A stretch of DNA of 64,000 nt from Mesorhizobium sangaii (GTDB lineage: Bacteria; Pseudomonadota; Alphaproteobacteria; Rhizobiales; Rhizobiaceae): positions 1,230,002-1,294,001 of the forward strand of contig NZ_JACHEF010000001.1 in NCBI RefSeq assembly GCF_014207355.1. The letters run 5' to 3'. This document shows positions 9,183 through 18,727 of this stretch, piece by piece. The notes below the pieces were generated by a model. It searched no databases. It saw only the letters and a list, made by a program, of their open reading frames with translations, and was not told the origin of the DNA. Each line of letters begins with the position of its first letter. Within the stretch, counting starts at the first letter, position 1. The translations under genes were made by a program, and so were the position numbers.

Positions 9183-9955
9183 TGTGCCGTCGTCTTGACG
9201 ATGCGCAGCTTCACGCCGGCCCGTTCGAGGTGCTGCGCCTGTGCATCGCCCAGCCCCTCGGTCGTCAGCACGGCATCGAAACTGGTCAGATCGTCAAAGA
9301 CATGCAGTGCGATCCGGTCGAATTTCGCATGGTCGACCAGCAGGATGCGCTTCACCGATGCGGCCATCATCGCCTGCTTGACCCGCACGACATTGGGATC
9401 CTGAATGAAGGCTGTGGTGCCAGTGATGGCCGAAGCCGAACAGATCAGGACATTGGCTCGAAGCTGCGCCACGGCGTTCTCGCAGACGATGCCGATATAG
9501 GCATTGTAGGTGCCGTGGTATTTGCCACCGAGACAGATGAAATCGATGTCGTCGACATTGGTCAGCAGCGAAGCCGTCGCCACGCTGTTGGTGATGACTG
9601 TGAGCGGCTTGACGTCGAGCAGCAGCGTGGCGACGGCATTTGCCGTCGATGAATCGTCCAGCATGACCACCTGTCCGGCTTCGACATAGTCCAGTGCCGC
9701 CCGCGCCAGCGTATCCTTCTCGGCTCTGTTGACCGTCACCCGATAACGAAAGGCACTTTCGTAGAGGCCGGAAGGCTGAACCGTCACCGCGCCGTGCAGC
9801 TTGCGCAGCACGCCCTGTTGCGCCAGCCGGTCGATGTGCCGGTGGATGGTCATGCGCGATACGCCGAAATGCTCGACCAGATCGTCGATGCGCACCTGGC
9901 CGAGCTTGATCACATACTCGGCGATCTCTTCGCGTCGTTCGTCGGCCTTGATCAT
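9179..9955 (-). CDS. DeoR-family transcriptional repressor
   Basis: Local repressor controlled by a phosphorylated sugar or polyol. The 258 residues start with a DeoR helix-turn-helix (VRIDDLVEHFGVSRMTIHRH, then a wing ending KLHGAV) and continue into a sugar-phosphate-binding DeoR C-terminal domain (VMLDDSSTANAVATLL, TVITNSVATA, LGGKYHGTYNAYIG). It is the middle gene of a tightly packed operon, overlapping the kinase stop and the dehydrogenase start by ATGA. It may correspond to the eryR-type DeoR regulators reported in rhizobial erythritol loci; that is inference. Confidence 0.9.
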   Translation of the reverse strand: MIKADERREEIAEYVIKLGQVRIDDLVEHFGVSRMTIHRHIDRLAQQGVLRKLHGAVTVQPSGLYESAFRYRVTVNRAEKDTLARAALDYVEAGQVVMLDDSSTANAVATLLLDVKPLTVITNSVATASLLTNVDDIDFICLGGKYHGTYNAYIGIVCENAVAQLRANVLICSASAITGTTAFIQDPNVVRVKQAMMAASVKRILLVDHAKFDRIALHVFDDLTSFDAVLTTEGLGDAQAQHLERAGVKLRIVKTTAQ

Positions 9956-11487
9956 GCAGTCCCCCTGGTGTCTGGCCGCGCCAGCCTTTCGATCTCAGGC
10001 CATTGCGATTTCAGCTGCTCGGCGATGCGGCAATAGAGGGAAAACCGCTCGCTGAACACGGCACTGGAGGCAGGCACAGGCTGATACTGGCGCGCCGTCA
10101 TGCCGACCTGCCTGGCGCCCTGTTGCGGCGTCGCAAAGATGCCGACCGCGGCGCCGGCGCAAAGGGCGGCACCAAAGGCGGCAGCCTCGTCGGTCGAGGT
10201 GATGGTGACCGGGGCGTTCAGCACGTCGGCAAACATCTGTACGAATGCCGGATTGCGCGAACCGCCGCCGGTCAGTCGTATCTCGCGGACGGTGAAGCCC
10301 TCGCGCAAGGCTTCGACATGGGTGCGGTGATTGAAGACGATGCCTTCCAGAACCGCCTTCAGCATGTCGCCGCGATCGTGCCAGCCATGCAGGCCGACAA
10401 AACTGCCGCTGGCAACATCGCCATAGGGGGAGCCGAACAGATAGGGATGAAACAGGATGGTCGAAGGTTTCTTCAGCGCAGCGTCGATCTCTGCTGCCAG
10501 CAGTTCGTGGATGGAGCCGCCATCGGCGTTTGTCCTGTCCTGCTCCGAGCGGCAGAAGGTGTCGAGAAACCAGTCATAGTTTGCAGTCGAGGCCGGCGAG
10601 ATCGCCATGTTGTTCCAGCTGCCTGCATCGATGGCGTTGCGACAGAACCAGCGCCGGTCGACGCGCGGTTTCGAAGAGACGACTTCGTTGATGGAATAGG
10701 TGCCGGCGACGACGCTGAGCACGTCCTCTTCATGGCCGCCCATGCCAAGCGCCGAGGCGGTCACATCGTGCAGGCCGCAGGCGACCGGCGTTCCCTTGCG
10801 AAGGCCAGTCATTTCGGCGGCATCAGCGGTAACCTGGCCGACGATGTCGGCCGAATGCGCCACCGGCGGCAGCGCGTCGAAAAGCTCGCCCAATCCGAAG
10901 ACCTGCATCGCTTCCGGCGCGTAGGCCTGCGTGCGGAAATCCGTGAACGACGTGCTGGCCTCGGTACGGTCGGTGCCGATCGTGCCGGTCAGGCAAAAGC
11001 GAAGCCAGTCCTTGCAGGCCAGTATGTGACCAATGCGAGCATAGCGATCCGGATCGTTCTGCTTGAGCCATGCAAGCAGCGCCGAAGGCGCCGAAACATG
11101 CGGCGTCTGGCCGGTGCGCGCAAGCGCTTCGTCGAAGACCTGATCCGCCGACCATTTTTCGACAATCTCGCCGGCGCGGCTGTCGAGCGACAGGATTCCT
11201 GGCCCTAGCGGCCGACGATCCTTGTCGAGCAGATAGAGACCGTCGCCGTGCGCAGTCGCCGCCACCGCCCTGATGTCGTCCGCCGGCCGGCCGCAGAGCG
11301 CGATCGCTTCCTTGATGGCGTCGGCGGTCGCTTGCCAGAGGCCTGCCATGTCGCGCTCCACCCAGCGCGCATGGGGCATCGACTGCGGCACCCGCCGGCG
11401 CGCCACCGACAACTGCGTGCCATCGGCATCGAAGATCACCGCCTTGGTGACCGTGAGGCCGTTATCGATTCCGAGCAAACTGGGCAT
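9952..11487 (-). CDS. FGGY-family carbohydrate kinase (LyxK-like)
   Basis: A second polyol or ketose kinase, distinct from the eryA-like one. It is about 511 residues starting at ATG 11487, chosen over the longer frame to 11550 because GAGG stands about 8 bases upstream. MPSLLGIDNGLTVTKAVIFD gives the phosphate loop, and RWVERDMAGLW, CKDWLRFCLTG, GCGLHDVTASALG-like and LTGGGSRNPAFVQMFADVL are FGGY landmarks. WVERDMAGLW is reminiscent of L-xylulose/3-keto-L-gulonate kinases. It leads the operon with the DeoR and dehydrogenase genes. The substrate is unknown; a pentitol or tetritol is likely given the neighbours. Confidence 0.85.
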   Translation of the reverse strand: MPSLLGIDNGLTVTKAVIFDADGTQLSVARRRVPQSMPHARWVERDMAGLWQATADAIKEAIALCGRPADDIRAVAATAHGDGLYLLDKDRRPLGPGILSLDSRAGEIVEKWSADQVFDEALARTGQTPHVSAPSALLAWLKQNDPDRYARIGHILACKDWLRFCLTGTIGTDRTEASTSFTDFRTQAYAPEAMQVFGLGELFDALPPVAHSADIVGQVTADAAEMTGLRKGTPVACGLHDVTASALGMGGHEEDVLSVVAGTYSINEVVSSKPRVDRRWFCRNAIDAGSWNNMAISPASTANYDWFLDTFCRSEQDRTNADGGSIHELLAAEIDAALKKPSTILFHPYLFGSPYGDVASGSFVGLHGWHDRGDMLKAVLEGIVFNHRTHVEALREGFTVREIRLTGGGSRNPAFVQMFADVLNAPVTITSTDEAAAFGAALCAGAAVGIFATPQQGARQVGMTARQYQPVPASSAVFSERFSLYCRIAEQLKSQWPEIERLARPDTRGTA

Positions 11488-11621
11488 GATCACCGCCTCT
11501 TTCGGCAACTGGCGATGCGCACTGCGCGACAATCCTGCAGGCTGGGGCAAGCGCTACAGACATAACGACAATCAATGGACAACGGCGATACAATGCGGCT
11601 GACACCTTGCGGATTGAACGG

Positions 11622-11650
11622 ACCATATAGCGATGTGAATTTAACGTCAA
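11622..11650 (-). promoter_or_regulatory. Sigma-70-type promoter of the kinase-DeoR-dehydrogenase operon
   Basis: On the minus strand TTGACG (11645-11650), a 17-base spacer and TATGGT (11622-11627). The spacer TTAAATTCACATCGCTA is almost that of the promoter at 7232-7260. The element lies about 135 bases before the kinase ATG. The rest of 11488-11825 is A/T-rich noncoding sequence with runs of T and A near 11700-11750; I see no other gene there. Confidence 0.7.
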
Positions 11651-11825
11651 TATGTGAGACAATGACACGGGCAGCGCTAAAATCGAGCGTTATCTGAAAT
11701 AAAATATTTACAAACTATCTGATTTTGTTGAATTTTTTTCGTTACAAAAATATCCCATCAGGATCGTTCATTCGGTCGGAGCGGCCATTCCTTTCGGACT
11801 CGAAATTTCCGAGGACGCCGTCGGA

Positions 11826-11951
11826 TCAAGCCGACGGATTCAAGGCTTCATGGATTGCTTCGACAATGAAGTCCTGCGTGGCTTCGTCCAGGTAGGGCTG
11901 CATCGGCAGGCTGAAGACTTCATGTGCCAGCCTTTCGGTGACGGGAAGCCC
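11826..11951 (-). pseudogene. C-terminal remnant of a DegT/DnrJ/EryC1/StrS aminotransferase
   Basis: Forty-one codons on the minus strand read GLPVTERLAHEVFSLPM, then QPYLDEATQDFIVEAI and HEALNPSA before a TGA at 11826-11828. This is the recognisable C-terminal end of PLP-dependent DegT-family sugar aminotransferases, where (P)VxERLAxEVxSLPMxPYL is conserved. A TAG at 11955-11957 closes the frame upstream, and the rest of the gene is absent because clpV begins (3' end first) at 11960. The fragment is therefore a gene relic at the edge of the secretion locus. Confidence 0.75.
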
Positions 11952-11959
11952 GCCCTACG

Positions 11960-14779
11960 CTACTCGAAGGAATAGGTGAAGCCCTCCTTGGAGGCGCCAA
12001 CGGTTACCTTCGTCATCTTTTCGCCCCCGAGCGACCGGTTCAGCACGCCGCGGCTCAATTCCGGCAGAAGGGTGTTGGTCAGGATGGCATCGATCATCCG
12101 CCCGCCGGATTCGATCTCGGTGCAGCGGGCCTTGACCAGGTCCATGACACCGTCGCCGATCACCAATTCGGCGTCGTTGGTTGCACGCAGCCGGCGGGCG
12201 ATCTTGGCAAACTGATGACGGGTGATCGCTTCAATCATCGAATCCGAGAGCGGATAGTAAGGAATTGTCACCACCCGGCCGAGAAAGGCCGCGGGGAAGA
12301 CCTTCAGCAGCGGGCTGCGCAACGCGGTGTCCAGATCGTCGAGCCCGGCCCGTAGCGTACCGTTCCTGGTCCGGTCCATGATGACCTCCGAGCCGACATT
12401 CGAGGTGAGCAGGATCAGCGTGTTCTTGAAATCGATGCGCCGGCCCTCGCTGTCGTCCATCATGCCCTTGTCGAAAACCTGGAAGAAGATTTCGTGCACG
12501 TCCGGATGGGCCTTTTCGACCTCGTCGAGCAGGATCACCGAATAGGGTTTGCGACGGACCGCCTCGGTCAGGATGCCGCCCTTGCCATAGCCGACATATC
12601 CGGGCGGTGCGCCCTTCAAGGTAGAGACGGTATGTGCCTCCTGGAACTCCGACATGTTGATCGAGATCAGGTTCTGCTCACCCCCATAGAGCGTTTCGGC
12701 CAATGCCAATGCGGTTTCGGTCTTGCCGACACCAGAGGGACCGCAGAGCAGGAACACGCCCACCGGTTTTTCCGGCGCGCCGAGCCCGGCGCGGCTGGTC
12801 TGCACACGCTTGGCGATCATCTCCATGGCGTGATCCTGGCCGACCACGCGTTCGGACAAGGTCGCGGCGAGCCGCAGCGCCTTTTCGGTCTGGCTCGACA
12901 GCATCCGCCCGGTCGGGATTCCCGTCCAGTCCTGAACGACCGCCGCAATGGCGTTGCGGTCGACCGACGGCAGGATCAGCGGCGTCTCGCCTTGCGCCTC
13001 GGCGAGTTCGGCCATCAGTTCGCGCAGCCGGGCTAGATCGGCGGCCGGTTCGGGTGGAGAGGCATTGGCCGCCGCCGGTGTCTCCACGTCGGCCTTGGCT
13101 GCCTTGGTCTTTGCCGTTTTGGTTTTGGGCGTTTCGGTCTTTAGCGTTTCGGTCTTGGGCGCTTCGGTCTTGGGCGGTAGAGTCTCAGCGGCATCAGCGC
13201 CTGCTGTCTCGGTCTCCGGCGTCTCCACCGCATCGAGCGGCACACCTTCGCCGCGCAGCCGGGCGCGCAATTCGAGTATCTCGCCAACCAGAGCCTTTTC
13301 CCGATCCCAACGTTGCTGCGCCGCGGCCAGCGTGACCTCGGTTTCGGCCAGTCCGGCGTCGACCCGTGCCTGCCGCTCGGCCACCTCGATGCCGATCGCG
13401 GCCTCGCGGCCGATGATACCGCGCTCGACCTCCAGCGCCTGGCGGCGACGCATGATGTCTTCGACCTCGGCCGGCGTGGCATGCTGTGATATGGCGACAC
13501 GGGCGCAAGCGGTGTCGAGAAGGCTCACCGCCTTATCGGGCAGTTGCCGCGCCGGGATGTAGCGATGCGACAGGCCGACCGCCGCCTCGATCGCCTCATC
13601 CAGTATCTGCACCTTGTGGTGCTGCTCCAGAACCCCGGCCACGCCGCGCAACATGAGAACGGCCACCGCCTCCGACGGCTCGTCGATCTTTACCACCTGG
13701 AAACGGCGGGTCAGCGCCGGGTCTTTCTCGATGTGCTGCTTGTATTCGGCCCAGGTCGTTGCCGCGATGGTGCGAAGTTCGCCACGCGCCAGCGCCGGTT
13801 TCAGGAGATTGGCGGCATCGCCCGTTCCTGCCGCGCCGCCGGCGCCGATCAGGGTGTGGGCTTCGTCGATGAACAGGATCACCGGCGTTTCGGACGATTG
13901 AACCTCGTCGATGACAGCCTTCAGCCGTTTTTCGAATTCGCCCTTAACGCTGGCACCCGCCTGCATCAATCCGACATCGAGCATGCGGACGCTGACATCC
14001 TGCAGTGTGGGCGGCACGTCGCCCTGGGCGATACGCAAGGCAAAGCCCTCGACGACCGCCGTCTTGCCGACGCCGGCCTCACCGGTCAGGATCGGGTTGT
14101 TCTGCCGGCGTCGCATCAGGATATCGACGATCTGCCTGATCTCCGGATCGCGGCCGACGACCGGATCGATCTTGCCGTCGCGGGCGCGCTGTGTCAGGTC
14201 GGTGGCGTATTTCGCCAGCGCCGAATCCCCGCCCGGAGCCCGCTTCGGCGTTTCGGCCGCGGGAACCGCGATCGCTGCACCGGCTTCGAGCGAACCTTCC
14301 ACGACATCGGCGAACCGCGCAATGACCGCGTCGGCGTCGATCTTGTCGAACTCGGCACTGATCTTCGACAACAGGCCTTCCAGCACCGGCGTCTTCAGGC
14401 AGGCAAGGAGAATATGTGCGCTGCGGACTTCCTCGACGCCGAATTCCAGCGTCGCCAGGTTCCAGGCTTCCTGGATGGCGTGGAAGATATGGTCGGAAAA
14501 TTCCTCGATCGACGTCGCGCCATAAGGCAGCTTGTCGACGGCGCGGGTCATGTCGGCGGTGAGCCGGCTCACATCCAGTCCCGCATCGGCGACCATCATT
14601 TGCACATCAGAGCGGTCGGAAAGCACCAGTTGCTCGATGAAGTGGACGAGTTCGACGTAAGGATTGCCGCGCAGCTTGGCGGTATCGGCCGCGGCCTTGA
14701 AGGCCCGCACCCCGACAGGATTGAGCTTGCCGACCAGTTCCTTGCGTTTGAAGCTCTGCGATGACCGGCGCTGTTCCAT
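11960..14779 (-). CDS. clpV: T6SS AAA+ ATPase ClpV (TssH)
   Basis: Disassembles the contracted TssB-TssC sheath so its subunits can be reused. The 939 residues hold a Clp-type N-domain, a first AAA+ module (Walker A GEAGVGKT at 233-240; Walker [10 protein letters not shown]), a coiled middle region and a second AAA+ module (GPSGVGKT at 680-687; [11 protein letters not shown]). Between the middle region and the second module is a Lys/Thr/Glu-rich linker (about 13080-13200) with repeated KTET/KTKT units, not usual in ClpV. ATG 14779 is chosen because AGGAG lies 8 bases upstream; the frame remains open to 15637 but would overlap tssA. It is transcribed divergently from the tss operon. Confidence 0.95.
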   Translation of the reverse strand: MEQRRSSQSFKRKELVGKLNPVGVRAFKAAADTAKLRGNPYVELVHFIEQLVLSDRSDVQMMVADAGLDVSRLTADMTRAVDKLPYGATSIEEFSDHIFHAIQEAWNLATLEFGVEEVRSAHILLACLKTPVLEGLLSKISAEFDKIDADAVIARFADVVEGSLEAGAAIAVPAAETPKRAPGGDSALAKYATDLTQRARDGKIDPVVGRDPEIRQIVDILMRRRQNNPILTGEAGVGKTAVVEGFALRIAQGDVPPTLQDVSVRMLDVGLMQAGASVKGEFEKRLKAVIDEVQSSETPVILFIDEAHTLIGAGGAAGTGDAANLLKPALARGELRTIAATTWAEYKQHIEKDPALTRRFQVVKIDEPSEAVAVLMLRGVAGVLEQHHKVQILDEAIEAAVGLSHRYIPARQLPDKAVSLLDTACARVAISQHATPAEVEDIMRRRQALEVERGIIGREAAIGIEVAERQARVDAGLAETEVTLAAAQQRWDREKALVGEILELRARLRGEGVPLDAVETPETETAGADAAETLPPKTEAPKTETLKTETPKTKTAKTKAAKADVETPAAANASPPEPAADLARLRELMAELAEAQGETPLILPSVDRNAIAAVVQDWTGIPTGRMLSSQTEKALRLAATLSERVVGQDHAMEMIAKRVQTSRAGLGAPEKPVGVFLLCGPSGVGKTETALALAETLYGGEQNLISINMSEFQEAHTVSTLKGAPPGYVGYGKGGILTEAVRRKPYSVILLDEVEKAHPDVHEIFFQVFDKGMMDDSEGRRIDFKNTLILLTSNVGSEVIMDRTRNGTLRAGLDDLDTALRSPLLKVFPAAFLGRVVTIPYYPLSDSMIEAITRHQFAKIARRLRATNDAELVIGDGVMDLVKARCTEIESGGRMIDAILTNTLLPELSRGVLNRSLGGEKMTKVTVGASKEGFTYSFE

Positions 14780-14911
14780 CGAACGTGCTCCTGCAATCTG
14801 CCAGTCGATAACCTGCCACAGAAGCCGCCGATTGACAAAGTGCGTGATGGACGGGGCTAGATGCGCAGTCAACCGGCACTCAAGAAGGTCGCATTTAGCT
14901 TCTGTTAATTT

Positions 14912-14939
14912 TTGAGCAGTCGTTGAATTGTGGTAAAGT
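14912..14939 (+). promoter_or_regulatory. Candidate promoter for the tssA operon
   Basis: TTGAGC (14912-14917), 16 bases, TAAAGT (14934-14939) lies in the divergent region between clpV and tssA, about 60 bases before the chosen tssA start. The match to the consensus is moderate, so this is a suggestion only. Confidence 0.3.
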
Positions 14940-14998
14940 ACAACCGTGTGATAACGTTGCGTCACGTACGGTTTGACGGCCGGTCGCTGGGGGTTGGT

Positions 14999-16171
14999 GT
15001 GATTGATCTCGCACTCTGGCTTACTCCGCTCGACGGTGAAAATCCGTCCGGGGAGGATTTGCGCAACGACCCGGCTTTTCATGAGCTGGAGCGCCTGACT
15101 GAAGCCCAGATCAAGGTCCTCCACGACGGCAACAACAAGGCCACCTCGCAAAGCACCATTCCGGCCGACTGGGCGGCGGTGCTTGCCAAGGCGGATGAAT
15201 TGCGCGCGCATGGCCGGGACCTGCGCCTGCTCGTCATCGTCACGCGCGCGCTGGCCAATGAAGAGGGGCTGGCCGGGCTCGCGCAGGGCCTGACCCTCAT
15301 TGCGCAGACTTTCGACCAGTATTGGGAAACCATGCATCCGGCACTGCGCCCCAGCGCTTCGCCACGCGATGCCGCCTTGCGCCGCATCAACGCGCTGCTC
15401 GACCTGCAGAATGGTCAGGACGGGTTGTTGGCGAACCTGCGGCAAATGACGTTCTTTGCGCCGCGTGCAATCGGCCCGATTCAGGGCATAGACTTGGAAA
15501 AGGGCGCGCTCGACGACCGGGTCATGCTCCAGGAAGCCGCCTCGGGGTTGAACGCGGCAGAAAAGGCGGCACTGGTCAGTGCGCACGGACAACTCTTGAA
15601 CCGGGTGCGTGCCGGATGCGCGGCACAGATGGATCAAGCCAACGCAGAGATGGTCTTGCTCATCGCCGACACCCGGTCAGCGATCGCGGCCCTCGATGCT
15701 GTCGAGACCGCCCTCAACGCTCGTCTCGATGGCGGCGGCGCTCCGGTTCCGGAATTAAAGCGGTTTCTGCAGCGTTTGCTGACGACGCTCGAACGGAATT
15801 CGGCAGCTGGCGCCGTGGCCAATGGCGCGGCCAAGCCGCCCCCGCCGGCAGAACCGGCAACGCCTGCCCGAAACGGTCATGGAGCCGATGCGATGGCAAG
15901 TATGGCAAGCTACGCGGACTCGAGCACGGGGCTTCCCGACCGGATTTCCTCGCGCGACGACGTGGTGAAATGCCTCGACCTCGTGGTCGCCTTCTATGAC
16001 CGCACCGAGCCGTCGAGCCCGATCCCGCACCTGGCTCGGCGGGTGCGCCGGATGGTGCACATGGATTTCGTTGAACTTATGGAAGATCTCGCCCCGTCGG
16101 GGCTGAAGGAATTCCGGCTCCTTGCCGGCGTTCCCGATGCCAAGAAGGCGGCACAGAAGGATGAAAGGTAA
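14999..16171 (+). CDS. tssA: T6SS baseplate/cap protein TssA (ImpA N-terminal domain)
   Basis: TssA primes assembly of the tail tube and sheath. The ImpA-type N-terminal domain is clear in LWLTPLDGENPSGEDLRNDP, followed by RDLRLLVIVTRALANEEGLAG and QYWETMHPAL. The C-terminal part ends in a short helical domain (MVHMDFVELMEDLAPSGLKE). The start is uncertain: a GTG at 14930 opens the frame, but family members begin at IDLALWL, so the GTG at 14999 (after GGGGGT) is preferred, giving about 390 residues. First gene of the plus-strand tss operon. Confidence 0.88.
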   Translation: MIDLALWLTPLDGENPSGEDLRNDPAFHELERLTEAQIKVLHDGNNKATSQSTIPADWAAVLAKADELRAHGRDLRLLVIVTRALANEEGLAGLAQGLTLIAQTFDQYWETMHPALRPSASPRDAALRRINALLDLQNGQDGLLANLRQMTFFAPRAIGPIQGIDLEKGALDDRVMLQEAASGLNAAEKAALVSAHGQLLNRVRAGCAAQMDQANAEMVLLIADTRSAIAALDAVETALNARLDGGGAPVPELKRFLQRLLTTLERNSAAGAVANGAAKPPPPAEPATPARNGHGADAMASMASYADSSTGLPDRISSRDDVVKCLDLVVAFYDRTEPSSPIPHLARRVRRMVHMDFVELMEDLAPSGLKEFRLLAGVPDAKKAAQKDER

Positions 16172-16177
16172 CAACAC

Positions 16178-16717
16178 ATGCCAGCCGAAAGCAAAGCGAA
16201 GGTCATCGAACGAAATCGCGCGCCGCGGGTGCAGATCGCCTATGATGTGGAAACCTATGGCAGCCCGACGACGATCGAACTGCCGTTCGTCATGGGCGTG
16301 ATGGCCGATCTTTCCGGAGCTTCGCAAACCAAGGAAGCGTCAAAATCGGTGCTGGACCGCTCCTTTGTCGAGACCGACGCGAACCGCTTCCCCAAGTTCA
16401 TGGAGGCGCTCGGGCCCCGCGTCAAAGCCCGGGTGAAGAACACGCTGCCGCAGGCCGAAGGCCAGGAGCGCGACGAGGAACTGGCGCTCGATCTCACCTT
16501 CACCAAAATGGGCGATTTCGCCCCGGACAAGATCGCCGCGCAAGTTCCGCAACTGGCTGAGATCCTCAAGATGCGTCGTCAGCTCGAGGAATTGCTGGGC
16601 TTCATGGATGGCCGCGTCGACGCCGAGAAGCGCATCGCGCAGCTTCTGAACAACGAGCCGCTTCTTGGCAAGATCGCCAGTCAGGCGCTGACCGACGACG
16701 ACAAAGCAGGGGAGTAG
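16178..16717 (+). CDS. tssB: T6SS contractile sheath small subunit TssB
   Basis: Small sheath protein that pairs with TssC to form the contractile tube around Hcp. The 179 residues show RAPRVQIAYDVETYGSPTTI, ELPFVMGVMADLSG and the C-terminal LLNNEPLLGKIASQAL typical of TssB/VipA. It begins 6 bases after the tssA stop and ends 3 bases before tssC. Confidence 0.97.
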   Translation: MPAESKAKVIERNRAPRVQIAYDVETYGSPTTIELPFVMGVMADLSGASQTKEASKSVLDRSFVETDANRFPKFMEALGPRVKARVKNTLPQAEGQERDEELALDLTFTKMGDFAPDKIAAQVPQLAEILKMRRQLEELLGFMDGRVDAEKRIAQLLNNEPLLGKIASQALTDDDKAGE

Positions 16718-16720
16718 ATC

Positions 16721-18226
16721 ATGGCCGAACAGCAAAAGACCGCCGCCGTCGCCGCCGAGGCCGAAGCCATAGACCTTGGAGAATTCAGCGGGCTCCTCGA
16801 GAAGGATTTCAAGGTCAAGAAGGACGACAGCGAGAAGCTGCAGCAACTCGTGCGCAATCTCGCCCTGGCGGCACAGTCCCGTTCCGATACCACGACCATC
16901 TCGTCCAATGCGATCAAGTCGATCAAGTCGCTGATCGCGGGCATCGACAAGATGCTGACCACGCAGGTGAACGAGATCCTGCATGCGCCGGAAGTGCGCG
17001 AAATGGAGGGCACATGGCGCGGCCTCTGGTATCTCGTCAACAACACCGAGACGGATCAGAAGCTGAAGATCCGGGTGATGAACATTTCCAAGGAGCAACT
17101 GGCCGACACGCTTGAAGACTTTGAAGGCCAGATGTGGGACCAGAGCCCGATCTTCAAGAAAGTCTATACGGACGAGTATTCGATGCTTGGCGGCGAACCG
17201 ATCGGCTGCGTGATTGGCGCCTACGAATTCTCCAACCACCCGCGCGACGTCGGTCTGCTGCGCAACATCTCCGGCATCTGCGCCTCCGCGCATACGCCGT
17301 TCATCGCAGCCGCCTCGCCGCGCCTGTTCCGCATGGACAGCTGGCAGGAATTGCCGAACCCGCAAGACCTGCAGCAGATCGTCTCCAATCCGGCCTATGC
17401 CTCGTGGCAGTCGCTGCGCGAGAGCGAGGACGCTCGCTACATCGGCCTGACCATGCCCCGAGTCCTGGCCCGGCTGCCCTACGGCACCGATACCGTTCCG
17501 GTGAAGGGCTTCACCTTCGAGGAAGAGGTGCAGGGCGATCACAACAAATATGTCTGGATGAATGCCGCCTTCCCGATGGGCGTCAACATCAACCGCAGCC
17601 ACAAACTGTTTGGCTGGGGCACGCAGATCCGCGGCGTCGAGAACGGCGGCACGGTGCTGAACCTGCCGGTGCACAGCTTCCCGACCGACGATGGGTCGAT
17701 CGCGATGAAATGCCCGACGGAAGTCGCCATCGACGACCGGCGCGAAGCCGAACTGGCCAAGCTGGGCCTGATGCCGATCCTGCACCGGAAGAATACCGAT
17801 CTCGCGGCCTTCATCGGCGCACACTCGCTGCAGGACGACGAGACGCGGGCGGGACGGCTGGTCGACCCAGACGCACAGTCGAACGAGCGGCTGAGCGCCA
17901 ACCTGCCCTATCTCTTCCCGGTCTCGCGCTTTGCGCACTACCTCAAGGCCATTGCGCGCGACAAGGTCGGCTCGTTCAAGGAGCGCGCCGACATGCAGAT
18001 CTGGTTGACCGAGTGGATCAACCGGTACGTGCTGGCCAACCCGGCCTTTGCCGACGACAAGGCGCGCGCCAAGCGCCCGCTTGCCGCCGCCGAGGTTCAG
18101 GTGGACAGCGTGGAGGGGCGTCCCGGCTATTACGCCGCCCGCTTCTATCTGCGCCCACATTACCAGCTGGAGGGCATCAATGCCTCGCTCCGACTGGTGT
18201 CGGAACTACCGTCCGTGAAGACTTGA
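16721..18226 (+). CDS. tssC: T6SS contractile sheath large subunit TssC
   Basis: Large sheath subunit, partner of TssB and substrate of ClpV. The 501 residues match the family length and include the conserved MEGTWRGLWYLVNNTETD, KVYTDEYSMLGGEPIGCVIG, ISGICASAHTPFIAAASPRL, VLARLPYG and a C-terminal SLRLVSELPSVK. The N-terminal helix, where ClpV is known to bind in other systems, is present (residues about 15-45). Confidence 0.97.
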   Translation: MAEQQKTAAVAAEAEAIDLGEFSGLLEKDFKVKKDDSEKLQQLVRNLALAAQSRSDTTTISSNAIKSIKSLIAGIDKMLTTQVNEILHAPEVREMEGTWRGLWYLVNNTETDQKLKIRVMNISKEQLADTLEDFEGQMWDQSPIFKKVYTDEYSMLGGEPIGCVIGAYEFSNHPRDVGLLRNISGICASAHTPFIAAASPRLFRMDSWQELPNPQDLQQIVSNPAYASWQSLRESEDARYIGLTMPRVLARLPYGTDTVPVKGFTFEEEVQGDHNKYVWMNAAFPMGVNINRSHKLFGWGTQIRGVENGGTVLNLPVHSFPTDDGSIAMKCPTEVAIDDRREAELAKLGLMPILHRKNTDLAAFIGAHSLQDDETRAGRLVDPDAQSNERLSANLPYLFPVSRFAHYLKAIARDKVGSFKERADMQIWLTEWINRYVLANPAFADDKARAKRPLAAAEVQVDSVEGRPGYYAARFYLRPHYQLEGINASLRLVSELPSVKT

Positions 18227-18271
18227 TTTGCAGCAACAAACTCTTGGTTTTGAAAGCGGTGGAGAAAGACA

Positions 18272-18727
18272 ATGCCAGTGAAGATTGATGGTTTTCTAAA
18301 GGTTCCGGATATCAAAGGCCCGAGCACCCGCGACGGCCACGATGACGAGATCGAAATCCATGGCGTCGACTACAAGATGGTCGCACCGTATGATCCGAAT
18401 TCGCTCTCACGCCGTGGCCGCGTGTCCATGGGCATGATCAAGTTCATCAAACATTACGACAAATCCTCGCCCTATTTGAAAAAGGCTTTGTTCGAGAACA
18501 AGGCCCTGGATGAGGTGGTGTTCTCGGCACGGCGGACCATCGATGGTGAGACCAAGGATTACCTGGTCGTGACCCTCACCGACGCCTCGATCATGGAATA
18601 CGACATGTCGCAGGCGCCGGACGAGGAAGACCTGATCCAGGAAGAGGTCAGCTTCGCCTACAAGAAGATCAAGTTCGTCTATGACGGCAATGATGAAGCC
18701 GAAATGGATGTCTATGTCGGCAAGTGA
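18272..18727 (+). CDS. hcp: T6SS tube protein Hcp (TssD)
   Basis: Forms the hexameric inner tube that is ejected with the spike and can carry small effectors. The 151 residues start MPVKIDGFLKVPDIKG and contain the Hcp signatures RGRVSMGMIKFIKHYDKSSP and EEDLIQEEVSFAYKKIKFVY. It lies between tssC and tssE, 45 bp after tssC, with GGAG in the leader. The copy here is a plain Hcp without an extension. Confidence 0.95.
   Translation: MPVKIDGFLKVPDIKGPSTRDGHDDEIEIHGVDYKMVAPYDPNSLSRRGRVSMGMIKFIKHYDKSSPYLKKALFENKALDEVVFSARRTIDGETKDYLVVTLTDASIMEYDMSQAPDEEDLIQEEVSFAYKKIKFVYDGNDEAEMDVYVGK

Noticed and set aside
14780..15637. Upstream extension of the clpV frame
   Set aside because: It would overlap tssA on the other strand. 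The family N-terminus and a ribosome site mark 14779 as the start.
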